A DNA stretch of 64,000 nt from Azolla caroliniana (taxonomy: Eukaryota > Polypodiophyta), in the NCBI GenBank assembly GCA_043228905.1, contig JBHGNT010000022.1:7626001-7690000 (forward strand), read 5' to 3'. Each line of letters starts with the position of its first letter. Within the stretch, counting starts at the first letter, position 1. Shown piece by piece: positions 55,460-64,000 of this stretch. Position numbers and translations under genes: made by a program. The notes beneath the pieces are model-generated. The model had not been told where the DNA came from, did not search any database, and saw nothing but the letters and a program-made list of their open reading frames with translations.

Positions 55460-55471
55460 GCTCTGATACCA
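55460..55471 (-). other. primer-binding site of the copia with LTR 55472-55855
   Basis: GCTCTGATACCA on plus, i.e. TGGTATCAGAGC on minus, complementary to the 3' end of initiator Met tRNA, directly adjoining the LTR. Confidence 0.9.
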
Positions 55472-55855
55472 TGTAAAGAATCACGAGATGGATTTTGTGC
55501 AGCGGAATAGATATGAACTGTGTATGAGAGAGAGAGTGTGTGAGAGAGACAAGGAGTAAGACACAGAGAATACGCAAGGTAAAAGTATATTAACAAAGGA
55601 GAAAGACTCAACATTATACAAGGTGGGAGGAGGGTGCTTTATATAGTCACCCTCTCTCTTCATTAACTACAAGACTCATGGAGCATGGGGAATGTGAAAG
55701 CTCATAAGTTATGTGTCATAGAATATGATTATATGACTCATACTAAATGCTAGAATACGAAGTGGTGACATAATGGTGACTCTTGACCGTTGGAGTGTCT
55801 ATTCACTCTCAAGGTGAGTTCACACACTAGACCAAGTTGAGCTTGATTCTCAACA
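55472..55855 (-). repeat. copia 5' LTR, 384 bp
   Basis: TGTAAAGAATC...TGATTCTCAACA on plus, directly next to the PBS. Closely related to the solo LTR at 20906-21319. No matching 3' LTR with the same flanks was found in the window, so the element is a truncated 5' end. Confidence 0.8.
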
Positions 55856-56543
55856 CGTCCACTCATTCAGATTGTATTCTTCAAGAGCATTTTCGTTCTA
55901 AATTGGATCAATTTGATCCTTCATGATTAGATAATCCTGCATTTGCTCCTTCTAAAAATTGAACTTCCTGAGAATCATCTCTAATGAGCCGGATGTTGAA
56001 GCCATTTCTGATTTGTTTGACTGCTTGGGAAGTTTTGTCCGGGGTGGCTACGATCGGTAAGGGGGGGTGCAACCGACTAGTTCACCCAAACTTGATCTAG
56101 CCAAATTGGACACGAACTGAGTTGACTGATTTAGGATTTCACTCTGAGTGGCTATGACCAAGGAAGAGGGTACAACAGATTGGCCTACCTGAGGTGTGGT
56201 CTATTTAGATAGAGTGTGAATCGACCAAGTGCATATTCTTCTCATAGGATGTAAATTTGTAGTTCCCGATCGAAAAATTTCTGTCCAACAAAAATCTTGG
56301 AAAGTCTGTTCAATATGTTTTCATAGATCTTGAAGTCTTCAGTGGTCTAAATATAAGTGTTGGTGATGGGGCTGATGATGACCGGTAGTGGAAAAGAACC
56401 TTGCTTTGATACTAGATGTTGGAACATAGTCATGTATGTGCAGATAACAAATCAATATTGTGTAGTAATAGACTTTTAGGATAGGAGATTAGATAAATGA
56501 GGACAAAGATTAGACTTATGCAACTTAACAAGATTAAGTAAGA
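55856..56543 (-). mobile_element. copia remnant: gag N-terminus, PBS and part of an LTR
   Basis: A gag start, MASTSGSLEMILRKFNF, is at 56005 on minus and runs to the LTR edge at 55856. A decayed PBS (TCTAGTATCAAAGC) lies at 56403-56416. LTR-like sequence beginning TGTTGGAACATAG on plus starts at 56417 and is cut near 56543 by the integrase end of the next copia fragment. Confidence 0.55.
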
Positions 56544-56545
56544 TT

Positions 56546-58027
56546 AATGAAATACATCCAAATGGACCAAATTGAGTCGGTTTGACTCTCTCGGTGCACT
56601 AGTTGGGTGTATGGTGGCGGCTTGCTTTCCGCACTGGTAGTGCTCACAGAATTGATGGTCCGAAAAAGAGAGTTTGGGAATAGATCCAGCCTTGGATAGG
56701 TGCAATGAGTACAAAGATGACACTAGGATATCCACCAAGAGTAATTCACCCTCTCTAAGTGTGAAGTACAATGGGTACAACAAGTTTACTTTTGGCCCAC
56801 AATCAAGTAGGAGGTTTCCTTTTGGAGTGTCCACCCTCTTGAGGAGAAGCCGACACGAATGCCAGCTTTGTCAAGTTGTCCCACCGAGATCAACAACCGT
56901 GTAAGCTTTGGGACATGTCAGACATCATGGAGAACTAAGATAGAGCCACTTGGAAGGTTGAGTTCTATTGTGCTGATGCCGATAATTGCACAATGCTGAG
57001 AGTTGTCGACACGGACCGAGTCGAAGTTCCGGGTTGTATACTTCTGAAATTATGACCGATGTGGAGTCAAGTAGCCAACTTATAGCTTCTTTAATCATGA
57101 ACAAAACTTCTAGTTTGACCATGTTCTCCACCATGAGGATGTTCAGATCCTCTGAAGTGATTTCGGATGTGGGGTTTACAGAATTCGAGATGGTAGATGT
57201 CACACCATAGAAGTTCACTTCCTCAGTTTGGTTGCCCTTTTGATCCAATTTCCGAGCCTTTTCATTTTTCGCCTTGAGGGCACGACATTACATTTTTATG
57301 TGTCTAGGCTTCTTGCAATAGTTGTGTATCTGTGTATCTCTGGACTTTCTTCGACCCCTCATATTTGTTGGCACTCGAGAAGAACTTCTTCCATGATTGT
57401 TCATTCGACCATTTGTACTCTGTACCATGAAGGCATCACTTGCGAATCTTGAATGAACATTTTACCCCGAGTGTGTTCAGACAGAATGGAGCTTGTAACC
57501 TCAGAGTACTTTATAACCGTAGCCAACGCATTGCATACGGTCGTAACGAAGGTTTCCCACGAAGGTGGAAGACTGCTCATCAATAATAGAGCTTTAAGCT
57601 CATCGTCGATCATCATTACTTGGGCCGAAATCTAGGAGATTGAGCCTTTGTAAGCATTCAAGTGTGCCATGAACGAATCGGATTCCTTCATCTAAAGGTT
57701 GTAAAGGCGTCGTATTAAGAAAATCTTTGTTGCGGTCACCTTTTCCTCGTAAGTGTCAACAATGTTTTCCACTATTCTTAAGTTGTCAAACACAATTGAA
57801 TTGTGTAATACACGAATTCGGAAAAAGGCATACAAATGGTAGCACGAGCTACTTGATCCAACTTCATCCAATCGTTTGGTTTGTACTCCTCTGGAGCATT
57901 CTCATTTTCGATTGGGTCAATTTGCCCCCTCACAATCAAATAGTCTTGCATCCGTTCCTTCTAAATTGAAGTTCGTGTCGTCGAACTTCCGAAGACTCAT
58001 TTCCGATGAGCCAGATGTTGAAGCCAT
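56546..58027 (-). pseudogene. copia gag-protease-integrase finger, degenerate
   Basis: The gag starts with MASTSGSSEMSLRKF at 58027, then gives DELKALLLMSSLPPSWETFVTTVCNA and SEVTSSILSEHTRGK (57616-57401), a protease region reading ISWLLDSTS near 57060 where an intact copy would read DSGAS, and a pre-integrase finger HQFCEHYQCGKQAATIHPTS ending at LVHLDVFH (56546). Several stops and frameshifts. Related to the gag at 56005 and truncated in the integrase. Confidence 0.7.
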
Positions 58028-58270
58028 TTTGATAATGCTTGGTTGGTTCGAAGTTCTGCTTGGAGTGGTTATGACCGAAAGAAGGTATGACCGTATCTGG
58101 TCTACCTGAAGTGCGATCTAGCTGAAGTGAGCACGAACGTAAAGAAGAAAGTTCCTCTTTCTCTCACGAACTGTGAGTTTGCAGTTGCCGAATGGGAGTT
58201 TTCAATCCAACAAGCTTGAAGTATCAAGAACAAAAAAAAAGACCTGCAACAGACGAACCTCGTGCTCCAA

Positions 58271-58520
58271 TTATCAATACCAAATGTTGGAGGTGGTCGC
58301 CTTTAGTTCATTACAATATGATGATCTTGTCTACTACAATAGGACATAATGTGTATGTGATGAAACAAATAGAAAGATATCAATGGAAACTTGAGAGAGA
58401 CAAAGAAACAAAGAAATCTTGGAAACTATGTATTATCAAAATGAACCAACGATACAAACTAGATACAAACTTGGTTATAACCTAACCAAGAATGCCCTTT
58501 ATGATATTTACAAAGAATAG
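58271..58520 (-). repeat. decayed PBS and adjoining copia LTR part
   Basis: TTTGGTATTGATAATTGGAGC on minus (58264-58284) is a mutated copia PBS, about 240 bp upstream of the gag start at 58027. LTR-like TGTTGGAGG on plus begins at 58285. The right limit of the LTR is not clear. Confidence 0.45.
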
Positions 58521-59150
58521 CCTAAATTAGTTTGTCTAGGACGGTAATGTGAATATGTCCATTATATGATCGTATTTGACACCTAGTTTGAAATGAGACC
58601 TTTTTCATTGTCAAGTAATGACCTATGTCTCTTATGTCCTTAGGATCATTGCTTGAGTTGAGTATGGATTTATAAATTTTGAAAGTTGCAAAATTTCTTT
58701 TTAAATTCTTGGAAGCAAGGTGTATCACTTATTCTTTCCCAAAAGACTCAACCCATTCCATCAATTCTTTCTTTGTCATTTTGGATGAATCATAGTGGCT
58801 ATATTCCTCGAGAAAGATCCATTTAAAACATTCCCAATTTGGGCTTCCATCTTGTATTTCAAGGATCTAAGCGTGAAGGCTTGTCATCACCAATCTTATG
58901 AAGCTCCCTAGAGTATAAAATTCACATGCCTCTACATGGCGAGAGACATCCCTCCCATAAAAGCGGCCATTGGTCTCCAAATTTCTTTCTATGGTGTTTT
59001 CAAGGCCGACTATACTATCTCTTTCTCAAAGATGCACATGTTCATCATTATTGACATCATCTATGAAAAATCTTCATTTCATACTCTTTCCATCATACTT
59101 GGCACTCTTCCACGTACGGTTCACTAGAGATCCTATGAAAATTATGCTCG
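58520..59150 (-). pseudogene. degenerate gag-like relic, same broad family as the element B Gag
   Basis: On minus, broken frames read NWECFKWIFLEEYSHYDSS, then KMTKKELMEWVESFGKE, then LKRNFATFKIYKS. The arrangement (W-F-L-EEY, then DEWVAS/MEWVES, then FE-RFA-L) parallels element B Gag residues about 90-165. Stops and frameshifts throughout; no LTRs found. Confidence 0.4.
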
Positions 59151-61240
59151 CGTGTGTGAATGTCGAGCAAGACCATTAACGACTTGAACTAGAGAAGATG
59201 GCTAGTCAATGATTTTGGTTATGAAAGGTTTGTATCTCATAACTCATGATCAAGTTAGAGTATAGATTGATCTGACAAATAAATGTTCATACTTGATCAC
59301 TTCGTATGATTGTGTTTACTTGCAATGAAGACGGGGTTGTCATCCTTAGCTCAACCGATGTGTTTCTCTTTCTCCTTTATTCACCTTCCATGTAGCTCCT
59401 TTTCAAGAAACGCAAGCAAGAAGGGCACTCACCCTTTTTGCCTTTCCTTGCCTTTGTGGCATTCTAGTGAAAGGAAAGATTCAACGAATTCCATGGGATA
59501 ATTGGTTTCCCCAATGGCTTTCAACCTTTGGGTGAAGCAATTTCCTAAAAATTTAAGGACCTAGCATGGAAATTTTGCTTGCCCATATTCATAGAATTTT
59601 TGTCGCCCACGATTACAAAGGTTGTCTAATTGAAGGGTTCCCGTTTTCTCATAATCGAGTGTTTATTAAATTTTACTTTTTTGTAATTTTTCATCTATGA
59701 TTTGAATTTTAAAGCCAAAAATGTTTTTGCAATCCCTACGAAATTAGTTCACTAATTGCTTGGATGTATAGAGTTAAAACGCTATTAATGTTGGTAGAAA
59801 TAAGTCTTTGTAAATAGTTTTTCTTTTAAGTCTCAAATTTGGTGAACCAATTACTTGGATGTATGTATAGAGTGGAAACATTGTTCCTATTAGAGTAGAA
59901 ATGAGTTTTTAATGTAGTTTTCCTCCTTCTATTATTGGTGCGTTTATAACTCTTGTCAACTAATTCATATCATTATTACACAATTAATTCTAGACCTCAA
60001 AAGTTCTTAGGGTTTACGAAATGAATACAAGAAGGGCAAGGTTATAATAGAGTACAAAATAAATCAAAGAAGCAACATTATCTAGATGAGGCTTAGCAAC
60101 AATATCACAATAAGATTCCTTACAACCGGAGCTATAACTCAAGAGCTCTTGTTAAGAATCTAATACTAATCAATAGACCAAGTTAAATAGCAGAAAATTG
60201 AATAGATTGGATAGAAGAATCCAATCCTCTTGATTATCCCCAAGCTATGATCAAGACATAGTCAACCAACTAATAACATCCCATACTGACGAATATTATA
60301 ATGATACTACATTGGAAGAGGTAACATGATTGTCACGATGAAAACATAGCCCTCACCACTAGTGTATGAAGACTTCAACCTTATATGAGGGTAGCTAAGC
60401 CTCATACTAATACTTCTTCCTAGTCCCCTTGAATATACACTTTTCTAAAAGGCTCTCTACCCATTGGTTGTCAAGATTATGATAATGCACTCATTTATTA
60501 TTCCTCTATTCAATAACATTAGTAAACGTACCATTCACCAATGTTTTGTAAATATTGATGACCTACCCTCATCAATGCTATGTACTAATAACATATATGA
60601 GCAAATCTAGATACAAAATAGGAAACCAAGTGAGTGAGAAAGCATTCTAAACTACATTTTCTTTTAAAATAGGTTGTTAGTCCTAATGATCACCCATCAT
60701 ATGCATCTCCCTTTTTGTCTATGCCATTTGTGAGGGTTTGTTATGAGTCCTAATCAATCAATCAAATATACACCCTTATATTTGGACTCTTTAATTGAGA
60801 AGAGGTAGACCCCCCTTCTTCCAACATGTATAATGGCTTGTGAGAGGTGTATAGGCTCATATCTTACATAGTATTGCATATGTTACGCCAAATTATAAAA
60901 CTTCATTTTCTTCTTTGAATTATAAATGCTACATGTCATCGTTTTGTTCACCATTTACAATAGTTCTTCTACATGTTTGTGTGACATTCTATTTAAGGTG
61001 AAATGAGGCATTAGGGCATGTACAACTTTGTGAGTTTGAGTTTGTCACTTTATTCAATACTCCACCTTAGATCAATTCGAGTTTGTTTACATTTCTCTCA
61101 TGGTCATAATATGTACTGTCAATTGCAATGTTCATCAATAAAATTCTTAAGCATTGAGAATCATTAACCTCAACACATATTTCTTCATTTACAATTCAAC
61201 AATACGATTCTCTGTGTATAACAAATAGTAGTATCACATG
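59151..61240. other. intergenic, no gene seen
   Basis: AT-rich, stops in every frame, no recognisable domain, LTR pair or RNA gene. Confidence 0.45.
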
Positions 61241-61249
61241 AGTAGGTCA

Positions 61250-61330
61250 CGTTTATTTTTATTTTCTCCAAAAAATAAACTCCTTCCATTAGTTATAAAA
61301 TATTATAGATGAGAATGTTATATACAAATC
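61250..61330 (-). mobile_element. possible LINE 3' tail on minus
   Basis: The minus strand reads ATAACTAATGGAAGGAG followed by a T run, TTTTTTGGAG and an A-rich end. This matches the 3' tails of the LINEs at 498-1457 and 2931-3572. The body would extend to the right, but no coding remnant could be read. Confidence 0.35.
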
Positions 61331-64000
61331 CCAATAGGGACGCGATAGTTCCATCTTGTGTGGAGGCCCACTGACTCAAAAAAGGGAGAGGACGACCATT
61401 GTTGGATGAAGGCTAATCGTTGTCTTTTGGCTCCATTAGTTCCACTCGTGAGGCTATCGTATTGACTCATGTTTATTGGCCATCTTGTAAGCTGGAATAC
61501 TTTGATAAAAGCACAAGTTGAATGGATATTAGAGAAATGTAAAATGCCATATTAAAAGTGGTTGAATTTGCCACTTTATATAAGATTGTGAACCATACAA
61601 TCTAAACTTATTTATTGGCCTTGAAAGGAAATTATTCAAACATCTTTAGAAAAGGAAATGTCATAGAAAAGGCCTTGTCTCATGTCTTCATTATTACATG
61701 AAATGGTCGAAAGATAATTCAAATATTGTGAAGGAATTTGTTGCCCCCTAAAGAGCATTTATTTCTTTGGCGAGACTTACATGTGATCTTGCCTAAATTA
61801 TTTGGCAATTTGCAAAAGGTGTGTACAAACAAATGAAACTTTTTTAAGTTGCAATCAACTCATTCAACCTTCACTTGGTTCACTTCCCATCACTTCTTTC
61901 TAGCTCTTTGGCTTTTCATGGAACAATGAACTAGTTGATATCTTCTTTCCATATAAAGTTTGATATTAAGCTACATGAGAATATAGTATATTCACAATGA
62001 ACCACGTTTTGGGAGATCTAGTTTTTATCTATAATTGTAAGCTATATAGTTTTTTGATCATGGATACCATATCAAGTCTATTTCATGAGGGTTACACATA
62101 TGATATGAACATTATTCAGTACGTAGTGTTTGTATCATACATGAAATTTATGCTATCAACAATGCAACCTTTGATTAAATAGGTGATGATTTCATATATG
62201 TGATTATAATGCATCGGTCACACAAAAACCATGTTAAAAAGCATTGCATCTATTGAAATGTTCTAGGGAGGTCCGCTTACAAGGGATATCGAATTAAAAA
62301 CATTGGATGCTGCTAATGATCTTCATGGTTTCTAAGAAAGTGTTTTGATGTGAATGGCAAGTTGATTAGTTTTGTGTCATTGAAGGAAGGGAAATGCCAT
62401 TTTTGTCTATTCTTGTAAGACATTATCAAAATATCTTGGTTACGAAAAATCAAAGCAATGAATTTTCTTAGTTGCCATTCATTTTTCATCATTTTAGTAC
62501 TATGCGTGAAATGAGGAGAATGTTTGCAAATTGCTTCATGATAGAGAGAGTTATGACAATATCACGTCAAATTTGAATGTTTTTGAATGCATGAGTAAAT
62601 CCATTGTAGCGTTTTATGATCTGGTATTCGTGACGTTCATTTGCCATTGTGTTTGTTTCATTGTATTATAATAACGATGCAAAATGTTGTTGATGTGCAA
62701 ATTGAGGTTGTGATTACTATAATGTCGGCAATATAATCGAGCTTATCATCTTGTTGCAGTTAATTGTAATCATGATCATTCTTACTCTTACAATATTGAA
62801 TTATTGGATTGGTTTTGTGGTCCCTCTTATCATGGGTAACGTGTTCATCATATCATGAAATGATTTAAATATTCACCAACTTGAATCTTGTGCGTGTTAA
62901 ATAATCATCATGATTCACATGATTGTATACTACCTTGTTGTATTAAAAAGCATATATGAAATTGTTTTATTAAAATATCCATCTTGGTACCACTAGAATG
63001 TAAACAAGAATCTACCACCAATTGCCAAAGGAACCTCAAGGAATCCTCAAAGTTGTAAAAATTGAACTAAAACTAACATTTTAAGAAGAAATGATAAGTT
63101 TGCAACATGTTATGCATAGTAACTTGAACAGTTCCTTAGCATCAACTAAAGAAGCATTGTTGTGTTGAAATTCCAAACCTTAGGTTGTGAAACAAGTGGG
63201 TATATATCCATAACAAAAAGTTTGCTTGCTCTTGGACAAGATAAAAATATGGACTATTTGAGTATGTAGAATGTATCTCAAGTTTCAACCAATACTAGAG
63301 TTGTTAGGTTTGAGCCCATTGCCTCAATGCAATAAATAATGCGGCTTACCAATTAACATCCAACAATAATTTGTAATTTATTTACCATCTTGTAATTTTG
63401 CAATCACTAAATGGTAAATTTTGGGTTTGCATTTCCATTGTGTATACACAATATGTATACATGTGATCATGTATTTTGTTTGTGCATGCAAATGCGTATG
63501 CTAGATCAATAAAGAAGGTACCAAGTAAACCTATATGTATGTGTATGGGAATGCTAGATAGCTAAAAAAGGTATCAATGAGAACTCCACATTGTTGTCAA
63601 AAGAAATAAAAGCAAAAAGTAGATAGGAATTATAAAAAAACACTATTTAAGGTTGTAGCTATTTAAAAGCTGCTAGCAAACTAAATGTTAACAAATAAAA
63701 CCCACAAAGTTATGCGTAACATTCATAATCTACATGTAACCTATCTATTTACCCAATAGAAAAGTAGAACAACATAAAGCTCTTAAAAGAAATACTAACA
63801 ACTGTACGAAATTAATCTATGTTGACATAATTATTTTGTTTAAGAGCTGACAAAAAGAGGATTACAACATAAGATGTTGAGTGATCTCATCATTTATCCA
63901 AATGATAGAATTATCAATGGACATAGAAATATCAAATATAAAAACTAGGACATGTTACATAAGTTTCTGTGCATGGGAGATAATTACCTAGTCTACATAG
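61331..64000. other. intergenic, no gene seen
   Basis: AT-rich sequence with no supported feature. Confidence 0.45.

Overview
The window is plant nuclear DNA. The evidence is two spliced genes of land-plant families (a phytochrome-interacting bHLH factor and a neprosin-type peptidase) set among LTR retrotransposons, LINE 3' ends and AT-rich intergenic sequence. The plant lineage cannot be fixed from sequence alone. The diverged PIF/UNE10-like factor and the style of the Ty3 polyproteins would fit a non-flowering vascular plant, but that is only a weak lean. One run of exactly 100 N (28798-28897) marks a scaffold join.

Layout. 1-5500: an antisense scrap of a Ty3 pol, two 5'-truncated LINE ends and intergenic DNA. 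5880-12045: a seven-exon PIF-type bHLH gene on + (CDS 8047-12045). 12358-13180: two local tandem duplications. 14759-17846: a six-exon neprosin gene on -, with an 81-bp tandem array in intron 2. 19250-23955: degenerate copia and Ty3 relics carrying three solo LTRs, each with a perfect 5-bp target duplication. 23956-54905: an old antisense copia split by a 29.9-kb nest of elements. 54908-59150: more antisense copia fragments and a gag relic. 59150-64000: no gene seen.

The nest is the main content. A Ty3 element, here called C (24110-53979), sits in the RNase H region of the antisense copia. C carries a gag-only element B (24476-27973) inside its 5' LTR and a second Ty3 element D (38189-53156) inside its third ORF. 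D in turn carries an intact-looking copia F (45256-50848, antisense) inside its own third ORF. Target duplications and LTR pairs were found for every layer. LTR divergence counted by eye falls in the expected order: C about 6%, D about 1.3%, B and F well below 1% apart from a repeat-copy change in F.

The most interesting content is a shared accessory ORF (ORF3) downstream of pol in both C and D. It encodes a long coiled-coil protein of no family I recognise, is preceded in both elements by a poly(A) tract, and its blocks are conserved although the two elements have diverged strongly. Other points are a Q/N-rich, prion-like segment in the Gag of D, short LTR hairpins with covarying stems and an invariant loop in B-type LTRs, and a 2-kb near-perfect palindrome around the N gap. 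The orientation of C's gag shows that the palindrome is probably a misassembly.
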